NCBI GenBank assembly: GCA_029215795.1
Contig: JARDYH010000002.1
Location: 363,532,973-363,596,972, forward strand
Reading direction: 5' to 3'
Source: Anniella stebbinsi
Lineage: Eukaryota > Chordata > Lepidosauria > Squamata > Anniellidae
DNA length: 64,000 bases
Shown here: positions 1 to 11,253 of the stretch, piece by piece
Layout: the number at the start of each line of letters is the position of its first letter
Numbering within the stretch: position 1 is the first letter of the stretch
The notes under the pieces: model-generated
Databases searched by the model: none
Told to the model about the DNA's origin: nothing
The model's input: only the letters and a program-made list of their open reading frames with translations
Translations under genes and position numbers: made by a program

Positions 1-338
1 ATCCCAGCAGGTGATGGGAAACACCTCTATCTGTCAATACCTGGAAACCAGTCTTGGGCAGTCTTTCTAGGAGATATAGCAAAGGCACTGCATTCAGGAA
101 GCCAGTGACAGTTTCACTGATGGCAATTGGCAGCACATCCTTTACAGTGGTTTGCTTCTTTGTGTCAGGGAGACCTGGTTCTGCTCTGAAATCCTCTTCA
201 GGCAGGCCAAATACTCTGCTTTGAATGAAATGAGCAAATTGCACCATTCCTTCAAATTGAATGTGGCAGCTTAATTTACTCACATTGATCTTATTTGATT
301 CAATTTGTCTGTTTGATTCTAGTTACACAAGAGTCTCT

Positions 339-340
<2 letters not shown>

Positions 341-381
<41 letters not shown>
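341..381. repeat. (TG)20 microsatellite
   Basis: Uninterrupted TG dinucleotides; creates the Cys-Val runs in apparent frames at 261-488 and 295-480. Confidence 0.98.
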
Positions 382-384
<3 letters not shown>

Positions 385-563
385 ACAGAAAGAAATCATG
401 GCTATTTCAATTTGGTAACACAATGTTTTTGTTTTGTTTTGCAGAACTCATTCTCATATCAACCTCCCTCCTCCCTTTAAGATCATAGCAAGAAGATTTC
501 TCTTCTCACTTCCTCCCTGACTACACTTCCTAGTAGCCTTCAGACCAGGGGGTGGGGCTTAGG

Positions 564-882
564 TAGGGTGACCATATGGGGAGGAGGACTGGGCTCCTGT
601 ATCTTTAACAGTTGCATAGAAAAAGGAATTTCAGCAGGTGTCATTGGTATGCATGCAGCACCTGGTGACATCCCTTTTCATCACAACAGTTAAAGCTGCA
701 GGAGCTATACTAGAGTGACCAGGTACAAAAGAGGGCAGAGCTCCTGCAGCTTTAACTGTTGGGATGAAGAGGGAATTTCACCAGGAACTAACTGCATACA
801 AATGACCCTGGCTGAAATTCCCTTTTCTATGCAACTGTTAAAGATGCAAGAGCCTGGTCCTCCTTTCCATACAGTCACCCTA
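564..882 (+). mobile_element. Foldback hAT-like MITE, family A copy 1
   Basis: 319-bp near-palindrome starting TAGGGTGACCATATGG and ending GTCACCCTA. It is flanked by a perfect 8-bp target-site duplication GGCTTAGG (556-563 and 883-890), diagnostic of hAT-type transposition. The two arms pair along most of their length. The centre has an extra TIR-like motif, CTAGAGTGACCAGGTAC. There is no coding capacity. Open frames within it (705-968 minus, 715-1032 plus) are artefacts of the repeat. Confidence 0.9.
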
Positions 883-1085
883 GGCTTAGGGAGAGGAGGG
901 GGTGGGACCACAGAGGAAGCCCGAGCCTCTGCCAGATGTTTTGCAGCTGCTGCACCTGATGCTGTCACAGTAAGGGGAGGGAGCGGGACCCTCCAGAGGG
1001 AGGGGGCACACTGGGTGATGTGCCAACTCTAGCACCAATCCTGGTTGGCTTGGGCCAGTTCTACACCTTGGTGACGCTATATCCC

Positions 1086-1312
1086 AGTGTGGTGTAGTGA
1101 CTAAAGTGTTGGACTGGGAGTCGGGAGATCCTGGTTCTAGTCCCTACTCAGCCATGGAAATCCACTGAGTGACTTTGGGCCAGTCACAGACTCACAACTG
1201 TTGTTGTGAGGATAAAATGGTGAGAAGAGGGGGGTCAAGTAAGCTGCTTTAGGTTTCTTTGAGGGGGGAAAAAGGCAGGATATAAATGCAATAATAAATA
1301 AATAAATACCCC
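1086..1312 (+). mobile_element. tRNA-derived SINE (MIR/CORE-like)
   Basis: Head with GTGGTGTAGTGACTAAAG (A-box-like) and CCTGGTTCTAGTCCC (B-box-like), then CCACTGAGTGACTTTGGGCC, GTTGTTGTGAGGATAAAATG and an AATAAATAAATA tail. MIR-type arrangement. Confidence 0.75.
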
Positions 1313-1522
1313 CCTTGGTCATTCATGTCTTGTAACGCACACAATGACATCATTTGCAGTATTTTGGATAATGCGGAATGAAAAGTGGGAAATAATGCTA
1401 GAAAAGTGGCATACGGAACATGTAATGTGCCCCAACAGTTATCCATGTGCTTCAATACTGATAAAAAGCACTAGTATAAATCCAGCCCTGGTCAATATGC
1501 CATGTGAATTCAGCCTTAAAAC

Positions 1523-1832
1523 TAATGCTGGTAACAGATCTGGATCCGGATCCCAAATCCGGACTGGATCGGGGTAATCCAGACCTCCCGCGAGGCCTGG
1601 TTCTCAGTAGAGCAGAAGCAGTGGCAGCCAGCAGATGGCAGCGGCAGATGGTGGTGATGAGGAGGCAGCAGGTAAACAGGGACAGTGGGGGGAAGGCGGT
1701 GAGTCCTTTTCCCCACAGACTTGGTTCCAGACCAGATCGGGGAGGTCCAATCCGGTCTGGATCAGGCCCGATCCAGATTTTCCAGATCCGGATCTAGACC
1801 AGATCGGGGGGGGGGGGCTGTTCACAGCCCTA
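1523..1832. mobile_element. GATCCGG-rich hAT-like element (family C, small copy)
   Basis: 310 bp, perfect 8-bp duplication CTTAAAAC (1515-1522 and 1833-1840). The right tip is CTGTTCACAGCCCTA and the left tip the diverged TAATGCTGGTAACAG. Dense in GATCCGGATC and AGATCGG motifs near both ends. Confidence 0.85.
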
Positions 1833-1950
1833 CTTAAAACATTGAGTTTGCTCCCAGTATTTGCCCAGGCTTCTGTGCAACATGGAACAGTCCCTCCGGA
1901 GAAAAGCCCATGCAGAAAGCCTTGCCTTAAGTTAGCAAGCCCTTTGCATG

Positions 1951-2110
1951 AGTGGGGACGTAGCTTGGTGGCAGAGCCCTGCTTTTCCGACAGAAGGCTC
2001 CTGGTTTGATTCCTGGGATCCCCAGGTAGGGCTAGGAAAGGAAGACCCCTCTCTGAAACTCTGGAGAGCCTTTGCTGCCGGCCAGTGTTGAGAATATGGG
2101 GCGACATGAC
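1951..2110 (+). mobile_element. tRNA-derived SINE, GGCTAGGAAAGGAAG family
   Basis: TAGCTTGGTGGCAGAGCCC (A box) and CCTGGTTTGATTCCTGG (B box), then CCCCAGGTAGGGCTAGGA and CTCTGGAGAGCCTTTGCTGC. Tail is truncated. Confidence 0.75.
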
Positions 2111-2476
2111 CGAGGTTTCAGGAAATGGCAGCTTTCCCGGTTCCTACGCCTGAAAACTACTATTCTGATGAAAAAGCAGGTGGGGGAAGGAAAGGTGTAA
2201 GGAACTTTGGAACTTGTGAGGAAAGAGGTGATGTGCAAAGAATTACACTCATTCGCGACAAGCGAATGCTGGTGTTAAGAGAGGCTCGGACTATTTTTAA
2301 CCGGTTTCGATTTCAGCTTGGATTGGGCAATGAAGGCTGTTAGAACCCGTCAGAACTCTAAAAGAGCAGCTCCATTAATGTCCTGACTGGTTCTGACTGA
2401 AACCTGGAGTGGATTCCACTGACATCCACTGGATCTGGGGCAATGTTTTGAAATAACTGTCTTTAGGAGAAGGCTG

Positions 2477-2802
2477 TAGGGTGACCATATGAAAAGGAGG
2501 ACAGGTCTCCTGCATGTTTGAACAGTTTGATTGAAAGGGGAATTTCAGCAGTTGTCATTCGTATGCATGCATGCAGCACCTGGTGAAATCCCCTCATCAT
2601 CACAACAGTTAAAGCTGCAGGAGCCCTGCCCTCTTTTTTATCTGGTCATGCTAGGCAGAGCTCCTGCAGCTTTAACTCTCGTGATGAAGAGGGGATTCCA
2701 CCAGGTGCTGCATGTATACAAAGGACACCTGCTGAAATTCCCTTTTCAATGCAACTGTTAAAGATACAGGAGCCCTGTCCTCCTTTTCACATGGTCACCC
2801 TA
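2477..2802 (-). mobile_element. Foldback hAT-like MITE, family A copy 2
   Basis: 326-bp copy with a perfect 8-bp duplication GAAGGCTG (2469-2476 and 2803-2810). It begins TAGGGTGACCATATG and ends TGGTCACCCTA. The central motif reads in the opposite direction to copy 1 (TATCTGGTCATGCTAG). It belongs to the subtype with GCATGCAGCACCTGGTG in the arms. Confidence 0.9.
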
Positions 2803-4457
2803 GAAGGCTGTAAAATATCTTTTGGGGTTTTTCAGTCGTTGGTCAGTCCCACACATTTTGCTGCCTGGAGATCTCTCCCACCCCAAGCACAGAAGCTGGA
2901 CAAGTCAAAGGAAGCCTGTCGTCCCCCAAAGCATATTTGCCCCATATAATTCATTGCCATCAGATATTGCGATGGCGAACAAGCAAAGATGTTCTCCTCC
3001 CTGTCTGCCGTATTATTCGATGCCTGGATGTGCTTTCCGGGGTTCTAGTTTTTCATCTGCTGCCTTGAAAACATGATTCGTTATGCCAAACCCAATAGAA
3101 AACTGCATGTGGTTTAACTTTGCTTGAACAACTGTCAATATGTGACATGAACCTTGGCCTATTTCGCTTTCGTTGCCCAGGTTTAGAGATGGCAACAAAC
3201 ATGGAAGTGGGCGGGGGGGAAGATCTGAAACAAACTCCTCCAGCTCAGAATTCCCAGGGCCATTTTGTGCTGAGCCCTAATCCCTCTGGAATCTTGAGGA
3301 CAGTCTACTCTTATTGTCGGTTCCTCTGCCTTCCCATGCAACCCTACTGGAGATGGCTGGTGGTGAGGAAGAAGGATTGGTGACTAGTATGCTCAGGAGC
3401 ATCTATTGCCCCTGGGGTGCATGGGAATTGCCATTTCCCATGCCCTTTCGGAGCTAAGGAGGACTGTAATTCACATGCAATTCCTAGTAGCAAAGGATAT
3501 TCCCGAACGTTCTCCTACAAGGGGAATGCTTGTGTCCTGCCTGTGGGTCCCTGGTTGACAGCTGGTCGGCCATTAGGATTAGATGGATCCTACGTTTGAT
3601 CCAGCAGGGCTCTTCTTATGTTCTTAAGGGGAGGAGAAAGCCCCGGGGTGGCTCTGCGGTGTCGCTGTCTTACTTATACGAAGCAGCAGCAGCCACTGCA
3701 CAGTCATCGCAGGGCTTTCCCCTGAAGCTCTGAAGTAAAAAAGTCGGGGACTTACCCCAACATTTTTTTCCCGGAGCAAGGCAAGGATGGCTCACCTGCT
3801 GTTTATCGCCACTCCGGAGTCATGATGGAGGTGTGGCTGGGTGGATGGCAACCTCTGATTGGTAGCCATCTGCCCTGGCAGGAGGTGGGCAGGCTGGCGA
3901 GCTGAATGGCTGCTGGAATGCCCCTGCACTTCCCCTGCCATGGGGAGAAGTGAAGTTCTCTGTTCCCTTGGCACAGAGAACTGTGCCAAGGGATCCTGTG
4001 CTCCGGCTACTCCTCCAATGGATGTAAACCCCGTGCTCAGTCCTTGATGTGGGGACAACCCCGCAGGAGCGAAACTGCAGGGTTTTAGGGGCTTGCAGCA
4101 CTAATGCATTGTCATCAAGACAGGCCCCTGAACTTATTGCCAGTCAATTTCATTGCGTGTCTCTCTGAATTCTGGTTTCATTCCATGTATATGCTGCTAT
4201 AGGTTTACAGTGGTGACAGTCCTGAAATTCATCTGGTTAACATCTGCATAGCGTCCAGCTCATTGTGATACCTGGATCTCCCATGCAAGACTGCACAGGG
4301 AAGATTGTTGAGAATATGCGAGAGAAGTAGACCCATTTTGTTAAAATAAAGTAGTGAATTTATTCCGGCACATATTTCCTCAGCGGATATGGATCTTTCT
4401 CGCAGGTTTGGGAGGCGAGTAGGCGCCTTTGAGCTGAGAAAGAAATTTGCTATATTT

Positions 4458-4473
4458 CCCCCCCCCCCCCCCC
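4458..4473. repeat. Poly-C tract
   Basis: Run of 16 C. Similar C runs occur at about 9507-9521 and 58338-58353. Confidence 0.95.
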
Positions 4474-5055
4474 TGTTGACAAGCTATCTTGTCTTGCTTT
4501 ACCCAATAACAAACACACTTTGGGGAAGAACAAATAGTGACTGATGAATGCTGGAAATGATAGGAAAGGCTGGGAAATCCAGGTCAGTTGAACACATGGA
4601 TTTCCAGAAGTAGAGAACTTCCATTGCATAAGAGAAGGTTGCCAGAGACAGATAACTAGAATCAGTGTGTTGTTTGCCTTGATAAGGTTGTGTGTGTGTG
4701 TGTTGATTGGGGGAAGGAAAATCAAGCTAAATTGCTACGTGGTGTTGTTCACCTTTGGACTGATGAGTTAGCATATTGCTGGAATGGGCACAGCAGTGGA
4801 AGAGAAGGCTATTAGTGAGAATTAGTCATGACAAATGGAACTGCAACAAAATGTTGCAGTGTATTCTCACCTCCTAACAAGGATTGCTCCTGTTCAGGGT
4901 CCAAGCCAGCCATCACTTTGAAGCAGGATATCCCATCCTCCACATGTTCTGTTTTTCTTTTACAGCGGCCACTCAATATTATGTGACTATGGAGCATGCA
5001 CAGCCTTGGTTGAGCTCTTTTGGGGTGGGGTGGGTTTTTTTGGTGGTCATTTTGA

Positions 5056-5205
5056 GGCACAATCCTATGCATGTTTAGACAGAAAAAAAAAATCCTGCAA
5101 CTCCCAGCATTTCCCAGCCAGAATGGCTGGCAGAGGAATGCTGGGAATTGTAGGACATTTTATTTCTATATATGCACAGGACTGTGCCCTTAGTGTTTTT
5201 TTTTT
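5056..5205. mobile_element. Palindromic GCACAATCCTATG element
   Basis: GGCACAATCCTATGCATG at the left, ATGCACAGGACTGTGCC at the right; the middle is a hairpin around CTCCCAGCATTTCCCAGCC / GGAATGCTGGGAATTG. Confidence 0.65.
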
Positions 5206-5649
5206 TAAAACACACACACACACACAACCTATTTTTTGTACTTCTATAAACTTTAGAATTCCCTCAAGCATGCTGATACTCAGGGTTGGCCCAATTTCAT
5301 TTTTCCGCCTGAGGCAAAGGGCAAGATGGCACCCCTCCATTCCACATACAGAAGTGACTGGACTAGAAGTCAAATCAAACTTTGGCGGTTCTGACAGGAC
5401 GGCATCCTCCATTGCATGTGAGGGCAGCTTAGGGGCAACTGGGTGGGCCACATGGCCCAGACAATTCTGTAACACCGGGGAAACAACTGAGCAGCTTAGG
5501 AGGAACAGATGGGTGGGAGTTGTCCCTGCAGACATCTGCCGTCTGTGGTGGCTGCCATCCCTAACATTAGGTAAAGAGAGGCAGCGTAATAGTAAGGACG
5601 GCCTGCAGTCCTGTATGTTTCTCGTTGGCATCATTTTGGCTGCCATCTA

Positions 5650-5781
5650 GGGGCGTTTCTACACCAGGCTGTTTGCCTGGCATGGCCCCTGGCTGGTCCC
5701 TGTGTGCCGATGGTATGTATTAGGTACTTCCTAGATCAACCTCCCTCCTTCCCCCTACACCCCTATGGTGTAGAAAGGGCC
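5650..5781 (-). mobile_element. MITE with GGCC-TTTCTACACC ends, copy 1
   Basis: Inverted ends GGGGCGTTTCTACACCA and TGGTGTAGAAAGGGCC. The interior GGTATGTATTAGGTACTTCC is shared, inverted, with two copies at 6895 and 7292. Confidence 0.7.
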
Positions 5782-6894
5782 TAGACAGCATCCGCCACCG
5801 GAGTTTGCTGCTCGTAGGAGTGATTGGCAGGAATGGAACCTCCACACTCATAGACAATGGCCTGTTTTGAATGACATGAAAGTCCAGTGTGGGTTAATGA
5901 ACCACTAGGGTGCAGTAGCATTTGCTGGTCACCATTATGAATATACATATCCATGGGTTGCCTTGACTTGTTGTGTCATCTGACCCCAGCTGGTGGGGGT
6001 TATGTGAGGGTTGTTTAACCCTCAAATAATTCATCACCCGGTTTTGGGTGCTATGACAAGCCATGGTAACCCCATAGCATTCATAACGGCAGCCGGCACG
6101 TGCCACACCTCCTCACGGGTAAATCAACCCATGATAGGCTATTGTGTCATGCGAACTGACCCAATAAGTCTTCAGGGACAAGAGGGCAAGGGAAAGTGAG
6201 CATAACTTGTCAGAAGTGGGCGGCCACAGAAACAGCAAATCATTGTGAGGGACAAGAACAGCTCCCCTAAGCCTGATGAGTACATCGCGCCTGATCCAAA
6301 CACTAATATTTTTAGCACAATTCCCATCAGCGAGTGATCAGCGTCTCTACATATTTCCACACGAGGAGGCTGCATTCATCATCGACACAGCCAAAGCGAA
6401 ACAGATGGGCTACGATGTGTCGTGAAGGTTTGGGAGGAGGAGGCAATGTTGTCCTTTCTGAGAAGTCCCCAGCGTATTCTTCCGGGGAATGATTTGCTTT
6501 GCAAACTGAATGGAGGCGACGAGGGTTTTTTTTTGTCGTGAGCCAAGCAGATGGCTGAAGCTTAATGGTGACTCCTCCGCCACCTCCAGATGTCTGGTGG
6601 AAATTCCTGAGGCTGAAACCACGTGTCTTTTCAGGAGCCTTGATGATCATTGGGAATCTTCCCCCAGCTTTAATTAACACACATTACGGATGTTCTCAGA
6701 AGCCATGTTGTTGAATGGCTCCACCACGCCTTTTGCTAGGGAGGGAGAAGACCGTCCCACTCAGCTTAGCTACCCCAAGCACTGGGCCTTGACAAGGGAG
6801 GCCATCTCATGAAGATGTTGATAGTGACAGTGGGGAGCGTGTTTATGCCTTTCAGCTTTACCGGCCTACCTGCCCCACTGATATTTCCTTCCCT

Positions 6895-7022
6895 GGCCCT
6901 TTCTACACCATAGGGGTGTAGAGGGAGGGAGGGCGATCCCGGAAGTACCTAATACACACCATTGGCACACAGGGACAAGCCGGGGGCCGTCCCAGGCAAA
7001 CAGCCTGGCATAGAAACGGCCC
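6895..7022 (+). mobile_element. MITE with GGCC-TTTCTACACC ends, copy 2
   Basis: GGCCCTTTCTACACCATAGG to CTGGCATAGAAACGGCC, 128 bp. It is very close to copy 3, only 270 bp away, in the same direction. Confidence 0.7.
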
Positions 7023-7291
7023 ATCACCCTAATCTTATCTCTTGCAAAACTGACAACGTTGGATACAGGGATGCATTGGCAATTCCATTCAAATGCCTCT
7101 CTTTTGGCTGTTATGAAACAAACCATGTCTAAGGAAAAAATCAAAAAGCTTGTCCATTTCAATAGTTTCCATCCTCGCTTCCAAAGGGTCTGTATATATG
7201 TGCACCAGCAATGATGGAAATGCTATAGTTCAATATCTGTACTAATGCCAGGAAGACATATAGGTATATGAGAAGGCTTTTCCTTAACCAT

Positions 7292-7426
7292 GGCCCTTTG
7301 TACACCATAGGGGTGTAGAGGGAGGGAGGGAGGGAAGGCGATCCTGGAAGTACCTAATACACACCATCAGCGCACAGGGACCAGCCGGGGGCCATCCCAG
7401 GCAAACAGTCTGGTGTAGAAATGGCC
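7292..7426 (+). mobile_element. MITE with GGCC-TTTCTACACC ends, copy 3
   Basis: GGCCCTTTGTACACCATAGG to TCTGGTGTAGAAATGGCC, with CAT on both sides. The interior matches copy 2 almost base for base. Confidence 0.7.
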
Positions 7427-7471
7427 CATGTCTGTTTCCCTGGAGATTTGAAGAGAAGGAAATGTCTGTGC

Positions 7472-7931
7472 TAGGGTGACCAGATTTAAAAAATCAAAAT
7501 CCCGGTCCCCCCCTGCCCCCCCAAAACAACCCCCCCCAAAAAAAACAAGCCTGGACCTACCGCCGGGTTCCTCCGCCGCCCGCGTGGGGTCCTCCGTCGC
7601 CGGCCGCGCGGCCGCGCGGGGTCCTCTGTCGCAGCCCGGCGGAAGAGGCGCCTTTTCCGCACTGCCTCTGGCCTTACGAGCCCGGCAGTGGCAGCGAAGG
7701 CGGCGGAGGAGCCCGGGAAGCGGCCGCCCCAGCAGGTAAGTGCCCCCCTTCGTGCTTACCTGCAGGGGTGTCCACTTCCCGGGCTCCCCCACCGCCACCG
7801 CCACCGGGTCTCGCTGCCACCGCCGCGTGACCCTCCGCCACCCCGGTTTTCCCCCGCCTCCCCCGGTTGGCCCGGTTGGCCCCTGGATTCCCGGTTAGGA
7901 CCGGGAAATCCCGAGCCACCTGGTCAGCCTA
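7472..7931. mobile_element. GC-rich hAT-like MITE sharing family A tips
   Basis: 460 bp with tips TAGGGTGACCAGATTT and ACCTGGTCAGCCTA and a perfect 8-bp duplication GTCTGTGC (7464-7471 and 7932-7939). The interior is extremely GC- and CpG-rich and unrelated to the family A arms. It mimics a CpG island but has transposon boundaries. The open frames in it (for example 7367-7804 minus) are not genes. Confidence 0.9.
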
Positions 7932-7949
7932 GTCTGTGCAGCCCACCCC

Positions 7950-8420
7950 CTTGGAAAAGGAGGAGTTGACTAATCACTATCTTGAGAACCGGAGGCTGTT
8001 ATAGTCTGTGAGCACTTTCTGCAGCTTTCGTTGTTTTGGGGGAGTGATACTATTGTCCTATTCTAGGGATATTGATAGTCAGCCCCAGATTCAAGATATC
8101 TGTTCTTTTATTTCGCACATCTACTATATCAGCTTGTGCCGGAGGCCACTGAAGAAGACGTAACGTCGAAACGTGTTTGGCCTATCTTCTATTTCAACCA
8201 TACAGAGTTAATTGTCTTAATAAGTATTGAAGGAGTATTTTACTCAGCATTTTTATCATTCTGTAAATTCAATTGCTCTGCTTAAATGTTTTAATATATC
8301 TGAATGAAATGACCTTTAAATTTTGAAAACCTTAACTTTTTGGTGATTTTATATTGGCTTTTTTGGTTAAGGATAGCACTTTTTTGTTGGGTTCTTCTTG
8401 GGATAAGCCACATTTTTTTT
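7950..8420 (+). mobile_element. Possible Penelope-like element remnant around the ribozyme motif
   Basis: AT-rich sequence with no open frame surrounds the hammerhead-like motif. The assignment rests only on the motif itself. Confidence 0.35.
8144..8183 (+). ncRNA. Hammerhead-like ribozyme motif, probably from a Penelope-like element
   Basis: Seen in sequence: a core CTGAAGA (8149-8155) that fits CUGANGA; stem II GACG/CGTC (8157-8160 with 8164-8167) around loop TAA; GAAA (8168-8171); a 2-bp stem III AC/GT (8171-8172 with 8175-8176); and a 6-bp stem I, AGGCCA (8143-8148) with TGGCCT (8178-8183). Cleavage would fall after T8177. Very short stem III motifs of this kind are known from Penelope-like retroelements. 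One extra A (8156) sits between the core and stem II and may weaken activity. No reverse transcriptase is nearby. Confidence 0.6.
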
Positions 8421-8982
8421 TTTAAAAAAAAAATCAAACTCAAAATCCAACCACCTCTACCCCTCTAGATATTTTACTGTCTTTGGATTTCTCTTGCTGA
8501 GAGTTCCAGATGGTGCTTAGAATTTCCAGGCAATTTTTTCTGGACTGAAATGCTCTAGAAATGCATAGGGGCTGAAAGGAACATGCTGAATTATATCCAA
8601 CAAAGGGGCACCCCCATCCAACGGCATATTCAAAATGGGGACCTCGGTTGTGGGTAGCTTCGAAAGCCTTTGGTTCATTCCTTGAGCTGAAATGAACTCG
8701 GATGAAGAAGCGACAGCATTTCGGGTTTGCATTTTGAACTTCTCGCTTTGATTCCCAGCCTTCCAAACTGAACGCGGCCATCCAAGAATTCAAAACCTGG
8801 CCTAGATCCACAAGGTCAGCATGATCTGAAACTTCCAGAAGCTGATGCCCCTACTCCACCACAGTGGATTCTTGGTGAGATAACTGTAATGGAGGGATAA
8901 CAACTAAGCTGCTCCTCAACATATTTTCAAAGGGTTCCCATGACGTGGCGAGCAATAACCTCAACATGCCAAAACATTCTAT

Positions 8983-9180
8983 AAATAGAATAGTAGAGTT
9001 GGAAGGGGCCTCTAAGGCCATCTAGTCCAACCCCCTGCTCAATGCAGGAATCTACCTTAAAGCATCCTTGTCAGATGGCTGTCCAGCTGCCTCTTGAAGG
9101 CCTCTAATGTGGGAGAGCCCACCACCTCCCTAGGTAATTGGTTCCATTGTCGTACTGCTCTAACAGTCAGGAAGTTCAGT
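8983..9180 (-). mobile_element. CR1-like LINE 3' tail, minus orientation
   Basis: AATAGAATAGTAGAGTTGGA through TGGTTCCATTGTCGTACTGC (W-N motif reversed) to CTAACAGTCAGGAAGTT. About 200 bp. Confidence 0.8.
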
Positions 9181-9345
9181 TCATCTCAAACTATGAGAAT
9201 TTTTACAATCTTACGTTCAGTTCATCCTGAACTTTGAGGATTTGTTTTTTAAAGTACTGATTGCATGTGGGTGTTGTCTACTATAGATTATTCACAGTAA
9301 GCATGAAGATACATAGTCATTTTTGTGCACATTTCTCCTAATAAT

Positions 9346-10374
9346 TAGGGGTGTGCATGGACCCCCCGGATCGGATCGGGACCCGGATCGGGACCTCCAA
9401 TTTTGTCCAGGATTGGATCGGACAAAATCGGAGGCCCCCCAGACCGGATCGTGTCTGATCCTGATCCAAAAATCAGACATCCAATTTTTGGATCGGCCGC
9501 CATTCCCCCCCCCCCCCCCCCATAGACTTGCATTGGGGGAAAGAAAGCTTTCCCTCAATGCAAGTCTATGAGGAAAAAATGGTGGCGGGTGGGTGAGGGG
9601 GGGCCTAACTCCCTCCCTCCTCCCCCCCGGGGCCGTCCGCTGTGGATGGCCCTGGCAGGTAAGCCCCCTCCCCCACTCTCCTTACCCCCCCGGGGCCGTC
9701 CGCTTCCATCCGCTGGCACCCGCTGGCACCCGCGGGCAGAAGTAGACGGCCCCGGGGGGGTAAGTCCCCTCCCCCTGCTTACCTTCTGTGGCCATCCGCT
9801 CCCGTCCACCACTGGCCACTACTGCGAGCGGGCTTCGTGGCTTGCCCCTAGGTAGTGCGCCACCTGGGGCACTACCTAGGGCAGGCTGTGAAGCCCGCTC
9901 GCAGTAGTGGCCAGCGATGGATGGGAGTGGACGTCCCCCTGCTTACCTTCGGGGGACGTCCGCTCCCATCCACCGCTGGCCACTACTGCGAGCAGGCTTC
10001 GCGGCTTGCCCCTAGGTAGCGCACCAGGTCATCAGTAGCGGCCAGCGGCGGACGGGAGCAGACGTCCCCCGAAGGTAAGCGGTGCACGGGCCTCCCTCCC
10101 CCCTCCCCCCTGCTTACCTCCCCGCCAGGGAAGCCCCCCCGCTGTCCGTTTCCATCGGCGGGCACCCACTGGCGCCCACCAATGGAAGTGGCGATGGGTG
10201 CCAGCGGGCGCCCGCCGATCCGCCGATCCATCCGATCTGGATTGGGACCTTTCCGGATCGGATCAGTTTGGATCAGCTGATCCAGCGGTGAGATCGGAAA
10301 TCGGATAATTGTATCCAATTTCCGCTGGATTGGATTCGGATCGTGGATCAGACCCGATCCAGTGCACACCCCTA
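9346..10374. mobile_element. GATCCGG-rich hAT-like element (family C, 1-kb copy with internal palindromes)
   Basis: 1,029 bp with tips TAGGGGTGTGCATGG and AGTGCACACCCCTA and perfect 8-bp duplication CTAATAAT (9338-9345 and 10375-10382). The terminal zones are GATCGG-rich. The GC-rich core has a long hairpin (about 9813-9915) around CCCTAGGTAGTGC / GCACTACCTAGGG, partly repeated at 9970-10050, plus TGCAAGTCTATG repeats. No protein is supported. Confidence 0.85.
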
Positions 10375-10537
10375 CTAATAATTGCACTTCTGTATTCATT
10401 TTTGCTTAATATACACAACTTTTGCAAAAGCAATTTTCCTAATACAATGCATTTTAACATTGTTTTGACCAATATACATAGTTTGTATGCATTTTGCATT
10501 GGAGAACTCCATTACAAAATTTGGAGAAGTGTGGACA

Positions 10538-10858
10538 TAGGGTGACCATATGGAAAGGAGGACTAGGGCTCCTGTAACTTTAACAGTGGTATAGAAAAGG
10601 GAATTTCAGGAGGTGTCATTTGTATGCATGCAGCATCTGGTGAAATTCCCTCTTCATCACAACAGTTAAAGCTGCTCTAACTATACTAGAGTGACCAGAT
10701 ACAAAAGAGGGCAGGGCTCCTGCAGCTTTAACTATTGTGATGAAGAGGGGATTTCACCAGGTGCTATATGTATACAAAGGACACCTGCTGAAATCCCCCT
10801 TTCTATACAACTGTTAAAGATGCAGGAGCCCTGTCCTCCTTTCCAGATGGTCACCCTT
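10538..10858 (+). mobile_element. Foldback hAT-like MITE, family A copy 3
   Basis: Starts TAGGGTGACCATATGG; the right tip has drifted to GGTCACCCTT. Arms and central CTAGAGTGACCAGATAC are intact. I could not find a matching target duplication, so the flanks or tip have changed. Confidence 0.82.
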
Positions 10859-11253
10859 ACTAAACTCCTATCCTGTTGGAGACCTGGCAGGATGAATTTT
10901 TTTTAATCCACCATCTCTTTTTTTCTCTTGAAGAGGAAGAATGCTGGGCTGTTTTGAAAGCTGGTTTGCTCCAGCACTTCCTACATCTTATCTGAAATAT
11001 ATTGTTTGCCCCTCCACAACCCCCACCCTCTGAACAGGGCTATTGTACCTTTTACAGTTATTCAATATGCAGAAATTATGTAGGTTCAGTTTTTCCCATC
11101 ACAGCATTTCCATGCTAGGAGAAGCTTCTGCAGCAAAATTGCTGCCTGTCAATCTCAGGCACAGGAGCACAGGAAGAATATATATATAGCTTTCACACAA
11201 CAGGATTTTGCATGTGGGCCAAATAAATCAATGAATAAGATGGGGCACAACAC

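Noticed and set aside
715..1032. Recurrent frames reading TRYKRGQG...LLKMQEPCPPF
   Set aside because: The same peptide-like frames appear in every family A MITE because the repeat sequence is open, not because a protein is conserved.
4812..5072. Minus-strand frame considered as a MAp44 terminal exon
   Set aside because: No convincing acceptor in the right phase was found, and the peptide does not resemble a CCP1-following tail.
5006..5650. Overlapping open frames of 214 codons (plus) and 193 codons (minus)
   Set aside because: Both cross a palindromic repeat and simple-sequence tracts. Neither has a recognisable motif or splice context.
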